Positions 9,598 to 17,736 of a stretch of 64,000 nt of DNA are shown one piece after another. Below the pieces are notes generated by a model that had not been told where the DNA came from, did not search any database, and saw nothing but the letters and a program-made list of their open reading frames with translations. This DNA comes from Brevundimonas sp. UBA7506 (GTDB taxonomy: Bacteria > Pseudomonadota > Alphaproteobacteria > Caulobacterales > Caulobacteraceae): assembly GCF_002479495.1 (NCBI RefSeq), contig NZ_DLNQ01000005.1, positions 130,858 to 194,857 on the forward strand. Reading direction: 5' to 3'. Made by a program: the position numbers and the translations under genes. Numbering within the stretch: position 1 is the stretch's first letter; each line of letters starts with the position of its first letter.

Positions 9598-9689
9598 TGC
9601 CGAGGGGTGGTTTTAGGGCGGAAATGCAGTCGCCGTTTGGCGACCTATTCTAAGGCTAAGCTTGTCGATGTCCGGTTGATCGTCAGGGA

Positions 9690-10415
9690 TCAGAAGCTGC
9701 GGTAGAAGCCGACGCGAACATAGCCGTCGGAGTCGCGGTCATCCCCGTCGCTCAGCCCGGCCGAGATCTGGAACTCGGCCTCTTCGCCAATCTTGACGCC
9801 CAGAACGGGGCCGACGTGATAGGCGCTGTAGTTGGAATCCCCGTCGGTGGCGATTTCCAGGCCCGCGCGCAGGCGGCCCGAGGCGCCGACCGTATGGGTC
9901 AGGCTGACCAGGGCGTCGTAGTCGTCGAGCTGGAAACCGTAGGAGCCGTACCAATCAACCCGCCAGGGGCCGGCCACATGCCCGCCGTCCAGGCTGACCA
10001 TGACCTCGCCCTCGCCGCCGTCGCGTTGATTGCCGGGGTCTGCCGGGCTGAGGTCGGTGTCGACATAGCGATAGCCGACGCCGACGCTGCCCCAGGTCGG
10101 GCCGGAGCCGTAGCGATAGATCAGTTCCGCCTGTCCGCCGGTGAAGTCCGCGTCGATGGTGGTCGGTCCGCTGCGATAGTCATAGCCGCCGGTATAGACA
10201 GCCCCGCGCACCGCCCAGCCCTTGCCGTCGACAGAGCCCGGCAGGCCGACCGTCGCGCCTGCATAGGCCGAATCCGCCACGTCCAGCTTGCCGCCGGCGA
10301 AGATCGTCACATCGCTCTGCGCCGCGGCGCTTCCGGCCCAGCCGGCTGCGCCGAGGATGAGCAGGGCCGCTGCGAAGAGGGTTTTCGATGCGAAACGACG
10401 GCGATGGGCGGTCAT
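9690..10415 (-). CDS. BcsS-like outer-membrane protein (cellulose biosynthesis protein BcsS family)
   Basis: 241 residues with a signal peptide (hydrophobic 12-28, cut after GSAAA). The mature part is made of alternating short beta strands rich in Gly, Tyr and Asp, with paired aromatic ends such as YTGGYDYR and GVGYRYVDTDL, and it ends in an aromatic residue (FYRSF) as outer-membrane barrels do. Size and pattern fit the alphaproteobacterial BcsS family, thought to act in export or anchoring of cellulose-like polymers. No bcsA/B/C is in the window, so the family name does not prove cellulose is made here. A generic small outer-membrane beta-barrel is the alternative. Shine-Dalgarno AGGGAAA precedes the ATG. 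Confidence 0.55.
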   Translation of the reverse strand: MTAHRRRFASKTLFAAALLILGAAGWAGSAAAQSDVTIFAGGKLDVADSAYAGATVGLPGSVDGKGWAVRGAVYTGGYDYRSGPTTIDADFTGGQAELIYRYGSGPTWGSVGVGYRYVDTDLSPADPGNQRDGGEGEVMVSLDGGHVAGPWRVDWYGSYGFQLDDYDALVSLTHTVGASGRLRAGLEIATDGDSNYSAYHVGPVLGVKIGEEAEFQISAGLSDGDDRDSDGYVRVGFYRSF

Positions 10416-10507
10416 GAACTTTCCCTGACGATAGTATCGGCGCGTCGCGTTCTCGGCGGCGCAGAGGAAGGCGCTTCAGCTAAGCTCGATCATTTTGGTT
10501 AATACTT

Positions 10508-11644
10508 TCAGACGACCAGTTTTCCTCGCGCCAGTTCAGCCAGACTCTCGGCGCTGCGGTCGACCGGGGGCTTGGTGTGCGAGACCCAGTCGATCAGTTC
10601 CGCCATCCCGGTTTCCATGTCCCGCTCAGGCTTGAAGCCGTAGGCTTGCTCGATCCTGGAGATGTCGCCGAAGCAGTGGCGGATGTCGCCGACGCGATAC
10701 TTGTTCAGCACTTCGGGCGCGATGTTCTTGCCCAGAAGGCGGGCCAGAACGCCGGCGATTTCATTCACCGAGATCGGGGTTCCGCTGCCGACGTTGAACA
10801 CGTCCCAGGTCTGGCGATCGCTGTCGAGGACAGTCGCGAAGGCGCGGGCCACGTCCTGGACGTGAACAAAGTCGCGCATCTGCCGTCCATCCTCGAACAC
10901 CAGGGGCGGCTGGTCGTTGAGCAGGCGCGCGATGAAGATGGCGGCGACCCCGGTGTAGGGGTTGCTCAGGGCCTGACGCGAGCCGTAGGCGTTGAACAGG
11001 CGCAGGGCCACTGTGGGGATCTGAAGCGCCCGCCCGACCGAGAGGAACATCTCTTCGTGGTCGCGTTTGTTCACGGCGTAGATGGAGTTGGGCTGCAGCA
11101 GCTTGTCTTCGGCCGTGGGGACGGGTTCCAGTTCCTCGCCGTCGATCATGACTTCCCACTGTCGCGCCTCAAGCTGGGCGTGCGGGCGGACATCGGCGGT
11201 GACGTGGGTGTTGGTCGAGGGGCGGATGTAGTCGCCCTCGCCATAGATGGACATCGACGAGGCCACGGCCATGCGCTGGATCGTGTGCGGCCTTTGCGAC
11301 AGCACCTCCAGCATGACGGCTGCGGTCATGACGTTGTTGCGGGTGTAGTCGACGATATTGGTCATGCTCTGGCCGACCCCGACCGAGGCCGCCAGGTGGG
11401 CCAGGTGGGTGACGCCGTCAAGCGCGGCCTCGAACACGCCCTCGTCCAGCAGGTCGCCCTTGATGCGGCGGGCGCGCGGATCGAGGTAGGTGGGCCAGCC
11501 GTCCGCATCCATCTCGCCGTCTGCGTGGACCTGGGGCGACAGGTTGTCGAGCACGCTGACGCGATACCCGCGCGCCAGCATGGCGTCCGTCAGGTGCGAA
11601 CCGATGAAGCCGGCGCCGCCCGTGATCAGGATATGCTTGTCCAT
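10508..11644 (-). CDS. NAD-dependent sugar epimerase/dehydratase (dTDP-L-rhamnose 4-epimerase-like)
   Basis: 378 residues, extended short-chain dehydrogenase. NAD-binding GGAGFIG (about 8-14) is followed by LDNLSPQVH, which resembles WbiB-type dTDP-L-rhamnose 4-epimerases. The catalytic tyrosine/lysine pair is in YAVNK, and RLFNAYGSRQ is the usual substrate-site region. The frame extends further upstream, but that part overlaps the glycosyltransferase gene; the start chosen is the ATG at 11644 giving MDKHILITGGAG. It follows the glycosyltransferase stop by 11 bp, so they form one operon. Role: supplies or interconverts a nucleotide sugar for the polysaccharide locus. The exact substrate is uncertain; UDP-glucose or UDP-xylose 4-epimerase are alternatives. 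Confidence 0.75.
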   Translation of the reverse strand: MDKHILITGGAGFIGSHLTDAMLARGYRVSVLDNLSPQVHADGEMDADGWPTYLDPRARRIKGDLLDEGVFEAALDGVTHLAHLAASVGVGQSMTNIVDYTRNNVMTAAVMLEVLSQRPHTIQRMAVASSMSIYGEGDYIRPSTNTHVTADVRPHAQLEARQWEVMIDGEELEPVPTAEDKLLQPNSIYAVNKRDHEEMFLSVGRALQIPTVALRLFNAYGSRQALSNPYTGVAAIFIARLLNDQPPLVFEDGRQMRDFVHVQDVARAFATVLDSDRQTWDVFNVGSGTPISVNEIAGVLARLLGKNIAPEVLNKYRVGDIRHCFGDISRIEQAYGFKPERDMETGMAELIDWVSHTKPPVDRSAESLAELARGKLVV

Positions 11645-11655
11645 GATCGATCCGC

Positions 11656-13089
11656 TCAATGGTCGTGGCGAAGGACGCCGTACTGGTCCAGCTTGGACCG
11701 GACGAGCGTGTTGTTGGCGTCGACCTTCTCGGTGCGTTGCCAGACCTGGCCGCTGTCCTTCAGGTACATGACGAAGCCGAGCGTCAGCGGAATGATCCAG
11801 ACGCACCACCAGATCATCACGAACACCGGGTTGACCATCAGCAGATAGCCAATGCGGTCGGTCGTGCGCTCGAGCACCAGCCCGGTCCGCGTCCAGGTCC
11901 GCATGTAGAGGCCGACGATCAAGACGGTGAAGGCGATGATGTTGAAGATCGACAGGATCACCAGCCACAGGGGCAGGAAGTTGTCGCCATTGAAGAAGCG
12001 CCACGCGGCCCAGATCCCCAGCGGGATGCCCAGGGTGTTCACCCACAGGGACATGCAGGGCAGGAAGTTGGTCCAGGCGCGCAGGCGCTCGCCGAAGGTG
12101 AAGTCCATCTCCTTCAAGGGCGTGCCGAGGCTCTGGAAGAAGCCGGCGACCCAGCGTTTCCGCTGCGTGATGCCTTCACCGAAGGTTTCTGGCACCTCTT
12201 CGATCAGGGAGTTGTCGATGATGCCGAGCGTCTTGCCGTTCTTCCAGAAGCGCTCGCCGACCTCGGGGTCCTCGATGGTGATCCAGGGGTGGAAGCCGCC
12301 AAGGGCGATCAGGTCATCGACCTTGAAGAACAGTCCCTTGCCCAGGACCCAGAAGGGCTGCTTGGGGTCCGACAGGTGGCCGTACTTGGCCCCGTCCCAG
12401 GTCATGTGGTCGAAGGCGTGGAAGGCGGCGGGCAGGCTGGCCGTCAGATTGCCGGCGACGTTGCGGGCCTGAAGCACGTCATAGGTCTGAAGGCCGATGG
12501 CGGCGGCCTTGAAGTGGTCGGCCGGCGGACAGCTGTCGGCGTCGATGTAGTTGAGGGTCAGGTTCGCCTTGTCCCGATAGGTCTCGGCGACCTGATAGAG
12601 GGCGTAGATCAGTTGTCGGGTCTTCTTGGGCGGCAGATCCTTGACCCCGGAGCGCTTGCCGCGATGCCACCAGTAGGCCTTGGGGTTGGCGTCCCAGGCG
12701 TTCCAGACAGGATCCCAACGCGGGTCGCTCGTCGGCGGAACCTCAAGGATTTCGACGAAGGGGTAGGCCGCCGTCAGCCGCCTCAGACTGGCGATGGTCT
12801 CTGTGTCGTCAGCGTTGGGGATGGCCACGACGCGATACCGATCCCGCGGATAGTCCAGCTTGGCCAGGGCGGTGAAGGTGGTCTCCATCGTGCGCTCGAG
12901 TTCGCGCAGAACCGGATAGAGCAGGACGATGAACGGCATTCTCGCTTCGGCAGGCATGGGGGCGTCCATGTCCACGCGATTGACGCGCAGGGCGCGGAAA
13001 TACATCTCGAGCAGGAAGCAGCCCAGGTAAAGCAGTTGGGATATGGCGAACAGCCAGATCAGGATCGTCGGAACGTTGTAGTTTTGCAT
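11656..13089 (-). CDS. Membrane GT2 glycosyltransferase of processive type
   Basis: 477 residues. One N-terminal membrane helix (about 8-28), a GT-A catalytic domain, then about four C-terminal membrane helices (335-440). Visible motifs: donor-site acidic region PNADD (91-95), DXD-like DADS at 183-186, acceptor-site IEDPEVGER (272-280), and QRKRW (309-313), which matches the QxxRW of processive beta-glycosyltransferases such as cellulose, chitin and hyaluronan synthases. This suggests it both polymerises and threads a glycan through the inner membrane. Sits between the UDP-glucuronate decarboxylase and the epimerase, all minus strand. The donor sugar cannot be deduced; UDP-xylose is suggested by its neighbour only. 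Confidence 0.82.
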   Translation of the reverse strand: MQNYNVPTILIWLFAISQLLYLGCFLLEMYFRALRVNRVDMDAPMPAEARMPFIVLLYPVLRELERTMETTFTALAKLDYPRDRYRVVAIPNADDTETIASLRRLTAAYPFVEILEVPPTSDPRWDPVWNAWDANPKAYWWHRGKRSGVKDLPPKKTRQLIYALYQVAETYRDKANLTLNYIDADSCPPADHFKAAAIGLQTYDVLQARNVAGNLTASLPAAFHAFDHMTWDGAKYGHLSDPKQPFWVLGKGLFFKVDDLIALGGFHPWITIEDPEVGERFWKNGKTLGIIDNSLIEEVPETFGEGITQRKRWVAGFFQSLGTPLKEMDFTFGERLRAWTNFLPCMSLWVNTLGIPLGIWAAWRFFNGDNFLPLWLVILSIFNIIAFTVLIVGLYMRTWTRTGLVLERTTDRIGYLLMVNPVFVMIWWCVWIIPLTLGFVMYLKDSGQVWQRTEKVDANNTLVRSKLDQYGVLRHDH

Positions 13090-13160
13090 CGAAAGGCCCG
13101 CCCAGGATTTCCGTGTTGGAGTGTCGTTCCAGTCGTTTCGTGCGTTTCTCTTAGGGTGCG

Positions 13161-14195
13161 TCAGGAGGCGAACGCGCTTGTCGGGCTGCGGCCGCTGTTT
13201 CTCATCTCGTCCATGAAGTAGGCGATGGTCCTGGACAGGCCGTCATGCAGGGGCACCTGCGGCGACCAGTTCAGGCGCGCCAGGGCGCGTGAAATGTCCG
13301 GCTTGCGTCGACGAGGGTCGTCCACCGGCAGGGGGTGATAGACGATCCTGGAGCTGGATCCCGCCATGGCCAGGATCTGCTCGGCCAGTTCATTGACCGT
13401 GGTCTCGTTGGGGTTGCCGATGTTGATGGGGCCGTCGATGTCGGCGTCCGCGTTCATTAGGCGCACGAAGCCCTCGACCAGATCATCGACGAAGCAGAAG
13501 GAGCGGGTCTGCTCGCCGCTGCCGTAGATGGTGATGTCCTCGCCCAGCAGGGCCTGGACGATGAAGTTCGACACCACTCGCCCGTCGTCGGGGTGCATCC
13601 GCGGGCCATAGGTGTTGAAGATGCGCACGATCCGCGTCGTCAGCCCGTGCTGGGCGCCGAAGTCCGTGACCAGGGTTTCGGCGAAGCGCTTGCCCTCATC
13701 ATAGCAGGACCGGGGGCCGACCGTATTGACGTTGCCCCTGTAGTTTTCGGTCTGTGGATGAACTTCGGGGTCGCCGTAGATCTCTGACGTCGAGGCCTGG
13801 AAGAAGCGCGCGTGATCAGTCGCGGCCCTGTTCAGAAGATTGAGCGTGCCGAGCGAGCAAGTCAGGGCCGTTTTGACGCGATCATACTGATAGTGAACAG
13901 GAGACGCCGGGCAGGCCAGATTATATATTTGATCAACGGCAGGCAGATCGTCCGGAACAGGGTCGTTGATGTCGTGATGGATCAGGGTGAATCGACCCGA
14001 TGATTCCAAGTGTTCGACGTTCTGCGGTCTTCCCGTATGGAAGTTGTCTATGCAGATCACTGTGTGACCATTTTCGATTAATCGCGCACAGAGATGCGAT
14101 CCAAGGAAACCTGCTCCACCAGCAACAATGATTGTTGCTTTGTCGTATTTGTAAAAGGTCTCGTTACGATTGTAGAAATGACGATTTTCAACCAT
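13161..14195 (-). CDS. uxs: UDP-glucuronate decarboxylase (UDP-xylose synthase)
   Basis: 344 residues. Converts UDP-glucuronate to UDP-xylose with tightly bound NAD. Diagnostic Uxs signatures: [11 protein letters not shown] after the first strand, the substrate-loop [24 protein letters not shown], and the catalytic tyrosine/lysine in [30 protein letters not shown] is also typical. There is an extra N-terminal stretch of about 20 polar residues before the Rossmann fold. Its first third is markedly AT-rich (several 60-bp lines at 43-48% G+C), while the rest is around 60-65%. First gene of the polysaccharide unit uxs-GT2-epimerase. A perfect CtrA-type box and a 12-bp palindrome lie upstream. Other UDP-sugar dehydratases are unlikely given the ACPASP signature. 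Confidence 0.9.
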   Translation of the reverse strand: MVENRHFYNRNETFYKYDKATIIVAGGAGFLGSHLCARLIENGHTVICIDNFHTGRPQNVEHLESSGRFTLIHHDINDPVPDDLPAVDQIYNLACPASPVHYQYDRVKTALTCSLGTLNLLNRAATDHARFFQASTSEIYGDPEVHPQTENYRGNVNTVGPRSCYDEGKRFAETLVTDFGAQHGLTTRIVRIFNTYGPRMHPDDGRVVSNFIVQALLGEDITIYGSGEQTRSFCFVDDLVEGFVRLMNADADIDGPINIGNPNETTVNELAEQILAMAGSSSRIVYHPLPVDDPRRRKPDISRALARLNWSPQVPLHDGLSRTIAYFMDEMRNSGRSPTSAFAS

Positions 14196-14472
14196 CTCTT
14201 ACGATCCTAAGTGATCAGGCGTCTTTAATCTGTTCCGAGAAGATCTACGACTGCATTCATCCGGAGCGGGAATTCCCGAAAGCGTAAGCGGCACATTAAG
14301 AACCTGTTAACCAACGGTGCGGCCATGCGGTTCCGTCCGCATTTCGACGGAAATGCGGCGACGGTCAGGCGCTCGGGCGCCGGAAGCTCGGTGTGTGGAC
14401 AGGATTGGACGCGGGGCGGACCGGAAGGCGGCGAAGCGCCTCAGGCGGTCAGGTCCGAGACGGCGGGGCCCG
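14196..14472. promoter_or_regulatory. Regulatory gap upstream of uxs (277 bp)
   Basis: Holds three elements. A 12-bp perfect palindrome CGGGAATTCCCG at 14267-14278. A perfect CtrA-type site TTAA-N7-TTAAC at 14296-14311. A 9-bp hairpin CCGCATTTC / GAAATGCGG at 14337-14358 with a 4-nt loop, placed just past the end of the cytosine methyltransferase gene and lacking a T tract. The uxs-proximal half is AT-rich. I found no supportable gene here; plus-strand ORFs that cover it are antisense to the methyltransferase. Confidence 0.5.
14296..14311. promoter_or_regulatory. CtrA-type binding site TTAA-N7-TTAAC
   Basis: The bases TTAAGAACCTGTTAAC match the full consensus for CtrA, the cell-cycle response regulator of Caulobacterales, with exact 7-bp spacing. 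The site lies about 100 bp upstream of the uxs start codon. Binding is inferred from the motif only. Confidence 0.6.
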
Positions 14473-15648
14473 TCAGGCGGCTCGAACGTCACCGACGACG
14501 GCGATCACGCCGTGAACCAGCGGCTCGAACACATGCTCGGCCAGATGGCGCACGACCGGGGCCGCGACCCCGTCGCCGGTCAGGTGATAGGCGTCGCTGT
14601 ATTGCCGGGGCAGGACATAGCTCTCCTTCAGCCCCATCAGCCGCGCGGTCTCGCGGGCCGAGATCAGACGCGAGCGGATGCGACGCCCCTCGACCACCAG
14701 GATGACCTGACGGCTGGACCCGCCCGAGGGGGTGCGCAGACAGCCAGCCACGTCGTCGAAGCGGACCTCGGCGCGCTGGACCTTGGCGCCGGTCTCGTCC
14801 ACGCGGGTCCGGCGATAGACGCCCCCGACCATGCGGCGCCCGGCGCGCTTGGCGGCGGCGACCTTGGCCAGGTGGACCGGGGACATCATGTCGAGCAGCT
14901 TCCGGGTCTCCGCCTGGGTGTGCCAGGCCACGCTGGTGGGGCGGTCCTCGATGATGTCGGCGAAGGTGGTGATGCGGCGCTCGGGCGTCGGCACGTTCCA
15001 CCACAGCAGGTGGTCACGCACGTCATCAGGCAGGTTCCCCACCGCGCGACGCAGGGCGCGGGTGTGGAAGGGCTCGATGGGCTCCGGCGACAGCAGGTCG
15101 GGCGCGACCTCGACGTCGGCACGCACGCCGATGACGAACAGGCGCGGGCGCGACTGCGGCACGAACAGATCGGCGTTGATGACCAGGGCGCCATAGCGAT
15201 AGCCCGCCCTGGCGAAGGTCTGGCAGATGGCCTCGAAATCCTTGCCGCCGTGCGAGGTCAGGGCGCCGCAGACGTTCTCGACCGCCACCATGCGCGGGGC
15301 GCGGTCGTCCTTGATCAGGCCGTGGATCAGATCCCAGAAGGCGTAGAAGGTGCCGGACCGCTCGCCCTTCAGGCCCGCCCCGGCGCCGGCCAGCGACAGG
15401 TCCTGACAGGGGAAGGAGCCCCACATCATGTCGGCGGTCTCCGGCAGTTGCGCGGCCTCCAGCGCGCGGATGTCGCCGACCGTCAGTTCGCCGCCCGTGC
15501 CCCAGTTGGCTTGATAGGAGAAGCCCTTCTTGGCGTCGAAATCATTGGCGAACAGGCAGGTCCAGGCAGGCCCCAGACCGGCGCGGACCATGCCGCCGCC
15601 GGCGAAGAACTCATAGAAGCTGGGGGGCGAGGAGGACGAATCGCGCAT
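14473..15648 (-). CDS. Orphan DNA (cytosine-5-)-methyltransferase
   Basis: 391 residues from the ATG at 15648; an in-frame ATG at 15678 would add 10 residues and neither has a strong Shine-Dalgarno. Motif I YEFFAGGGMVRAGLG sits at the N-terminus, catalytic PCQDLSLAG (motif IV), ENVCG (motif VI) and QSRPRLFVIG (motif VIII) follow in the normal order, with a target-recognition region at about 220-310. Motifs IX-X are RLMGLKESY and the C-terminal part. No restriction gene is next to it, so it is probably a solitary methylase of the kind found in Caulobacterales genomes. A longer open frame to 16692 exists but its extra part is antisense to the Hsp70 gene. Confidence 0.87.
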   Translation of the reverse strand: MRDSSSSPPSFYEFFAGGGMVRAGLGPAWTCLFANDFDAKKGFSYQANWGTGGELTVGDIRALEAAQLPETADMMWGSFPCQDLSLAGAGAGLKGERSGTFYAFWDLIHGLIKDDRAPRMVAVENVCGALTSHGGKDFEAICQTFARAGYRYGALVINADLFVPQSRPRLFVIGVRADVEVAPDLLSPEPIEPFHTRALRRAVGNLPDDVRDHLLWWNVPTPERRITTFADIIEDRPTSVAWHTQAETRKLLDMMSPVHLAKVAAAKRAGRRMVGGVYRRTRVDETGAKVQRAEVRFDDVAGCLRTPSGGSSRQVILVVEGRRIRSRLISARETARLMGLKESYVLPRQYSDAYHLTGDGVAAPVVRHLAEHVFEPLVHGVIAVVGDVRAA

Positions 15649-15759
15649 CCCGGCACTGTGGCGCAGGCGGGCCTCCATTTCCACGCTCGGTGCACTCGCC
15701 CTTGACGTCAGCGGGCAGGGGTCTAGGAACCCCGGCCTTTCTCCCCGCAGGTTCTCCCC

Positions 15760-17079
15760 ATGACGTCCGCGACGCCCGCCACCATCGGCATCGACTTCGG
15801 CACGACCAATACGGTGGTGTCGCTGACCCACGGCGACGGCCCGGCGACCCTGGTGCGGTTCCAGGTCGAGGAGAAGGATCTGTTCGCCTTCCGCTCGGCC
15901 TTGAGCTTCCAACTGCACGAGGCGCGCGACGGCGGCTCGCCCGAGCGCGTGATCGAGGCCGGTCCCTGGGCCATCGAATCCTACGTCGAGGACCCGCTGG
16001 AGACCCGCTTCATCCAGTCGTTCAAGACCTTCGCCGCCAGCGCCGCCTTCACCGAGACGCGGATCGACAACCGCCGCTATCGCTTCGAGGACCTGCTGTC
16101 GGCATTCCTGCTGCGGCTGAAGCACCACGCGGGCGGGGCGATGGACGACCTGCCGCCGCGCATCATCGTCGGCCGGCCCGTGACCTTCGCCGGCGGCAAT
16201 CCCAACGAGGCCCTGGCGCTGGAGCGGTATGAGGCGGCCTTCGCCCGTCTGGGCTTCACCGACATCCGCTACGCCTACGAGCCCGTCGGCGCGGCCTTCT
16301 TCTTTGCGCGCGAGCTGAAACAGGACGCCAATGTCCTGGTCGCCGACTTCGGCGGCGGCACCAGCGACTTCTCCATCGTGCGGTTCGAACGAGCCGACGG
16401 CGCCTTGAAGTCCACGCCGTTGGCGCGCTCGGGCGTGGGCGTGGCGGGCGACGCCTTCGACTATCGGATCATCGACCAACTGGTCTCGCCGGAACTGGGC
16501 AAGGGCAGCCTGTACCGGGCCTTCGACAACCGCCTGCCGATCCCGCAGCGATACTACAGCGCCTTCGCGCGCTGGGATCAGCTGGCCTTGCTGCGGGCGT
16601 CCAAGGACATGCGCGACATTCGCGGCCTGGCCACGACGGCGCTGGAACCCGAGAAGATCGAGCGCCTGATCGAGGTGCTGGACGACAACCACGGCTATGC
16701 CCTCTACCGCGCCGTCTCGGGCCTGAAAGAGGCCCTGTCGCGCGACGAGGAGGCGGTCTTCTCCTTCGTCGCCGGATCAGTGCGGATCGAAAAGCCGGTG
16801 AAGCGCACCGACTTCGAAGGCTGGATCGCGCCTGAGCTTCAGGCCATGGAGGCCGCCGTCGACGAGGCTATGGTCCAGTCGGGTCTGGACGGGACGCAGA
16901 TCGACCGCGTCTTCCTGACCGGAGGCACCTCCTTCGTCCCGGCGGTGCGCGACATCTTCATCCGCCGCTTCGGCGCCGACCGCATCGAGACCGGCGGCGA
17001 GTTCGAATCCATCGCCTCGGGCCTGGCCCTGATCGGGCGCGAGGCCGATCTGGACCTGTGGAGCCAGAAGGCGGCCTAG
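15760..17079 (+). CDS. Short Hsp70-family protein (YegD-like)
   Basis: 439 residues: an actin/Hsp70-type ATPase domain with little or no substrate-binding domain (DnaK is about 640). Phosphate-1 loop GIDFGTTNTVV (10-20), phosphate-2 VADFGGGTSDFS, and adenosine loop TGGTSFVPAVRD are intact, so ATP binding is expected. The organisation matches the E. coli YegD class, whose cellular role is not known. No dnaJ or grpE neighbour. It is divergent from the cytosine methyltransferase with about 110 bp between them. Its stop codon overlaps the convergent GST stop (shared CTAG). Confidence 0.85.
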   Translation: MTSATPATIGIDFGTTNTVVSLTHGDGPATLVRFQVEEKDLFAFRSALSFQLHEARDGGSPERVIEAGPWAIESYVEDPLETRFIQSFKTFAASAAFTETRIDNRRYRFEDLLSAFLLRLKHHAGGAMDDLPPRIIVGRPVTFAGGNPNEALALERYEAAFARLGFTDIRYAYEPVGAAFFFARELKQDANVLVADFGGGTSDFSIVRFERADGALKSTPLARSGVGVAGDAFDYRIIDQLVSPELGKGSLYRAFDNRLPIPQRYYSAFARWDQLALLRASKDMRDIRGLATTALEPEKIERLIEVLDDNHGYALYRAVSGLKEALSRDEEAVFSFVAGSVRIEKPVKRTDFEGWIAPELQAMEAAVDEAMVQSGLDGTQIDRVFLTGGTSFVPAVRDIFIRRFGADRIETGGEFESIASGLALIGREADLDLWSQKAA

Positions 17080-17723
17080 TCGCGATCAGGCGCGCCGAGC
17101 GGGAAGTAGGCGCGATAGGACCGGGCCTCGTCCACCGCCCGCGCCATCGACGGCCGCGCCAGCAGCCGGGCGCGATAGGATTTCAGCGTCGCGAACCGCT
17201 CGTCGATGGGGTGCGACCAGTCGGCGTAGAAGAGCGCGGGCGCGGCGGCGCAGTCGGCCAGGCTGAAGCCGTGATCGCTGGCCCATTCCCGCCCCGCCAG
17301 CCGTTCGTCCAGCCAGGCGTAGGTTGTTTCCAGCATCCGCTTCGCCTCGGCCACGCCATAGGGATCGCGGTCGCCCTCGGGCCGCAGGGCGTCGGCCACC
17401 AGCTTCTGCTGCGGGCTCGAGACATAGTGGTCGAACACCCGGTCCATCATCCGCACCTCGACGGCGGCGGCCGGATCGTCGGGGATCAGCCGCACCGGGC
17501 CGGGATGATGGACGGCCAGATGCTCGACGATGGCCGTCGCCTCGACGACCGTGCGGTCGCCGTCCTGCAAGACCGGAAACTTCCGCACCGGCCACAGCGC
17601 CGTCAACTCCGCGAAGGCGGCTTCGCCCTCCAGCAGCCGGAACGCGAACGGCGTGTCGTTCTCATACAGCGCGATCAGCGCCTTCTGGCAGTAGGACGAG
17701 AAGGGATGGGCGTAGAGCTTCAT
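17076..17723 (-). CDS. Glutathione S-transferase family protein
   Basis: 215 residues from the ATG at 17723 (MKLYAHPFSSYCQKALIAL). The N-terminal thioredoxin-like domain has SSYCQK at the usual catalytic position, FPVLQDGD with the cis-proline and EATAIVEHL for glutathione contact; the C-terminal helical domain runs from about 90 on (FSLADCAAAPALFYADW). The open frame extends upstream but into the preceding gene. Begins 14 bp after the stop of the secreted protein gene 17737-18783, so the two may be co-transcribed. The substrate is unknown. Confidence 0.85.
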   Translation of the reverse strand: MKLYAHPFSSYCQKALIALYENDTPFAFRLLEGEAAFAELTALWPVRKFPVLQDGDRTVVEATAIVEHLAVHHPGPVRLIPDDPAAAVEVRMMDRVFDHYVSSPQQKLVADALRPEGDRDPYGVAEAKRMLETTYAWLDERLAGREWASDHGFSLADCAAAPALFYADWSHPIDERFATLKSYRARLLARPSMARAVDEARSYRAYFPLGAPDRD

Positions 17724-17736
17724 TGGGGGCTCTTCA

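Noticed and set aside
10508..12046. Long form of the epimerase (512 residues)
   Set aside because: The extra N-terminal part overlaps the GT2 gene in another frame; the Rossmann fold starts at the ATG at 11644.
11659..13221. 520-codon plus-strand frame opposite the GT2 gene
   Set aside because: Shadow frame; the minus-strand GT2 has full motifs DXD, ED and QxxRW.
15649..16692. N-terminal extension of the cytosine methyltransferase frame
   Set aside because: Lies antisense to the Hsp70 gene; motif I begins right after the ATG at 15648.
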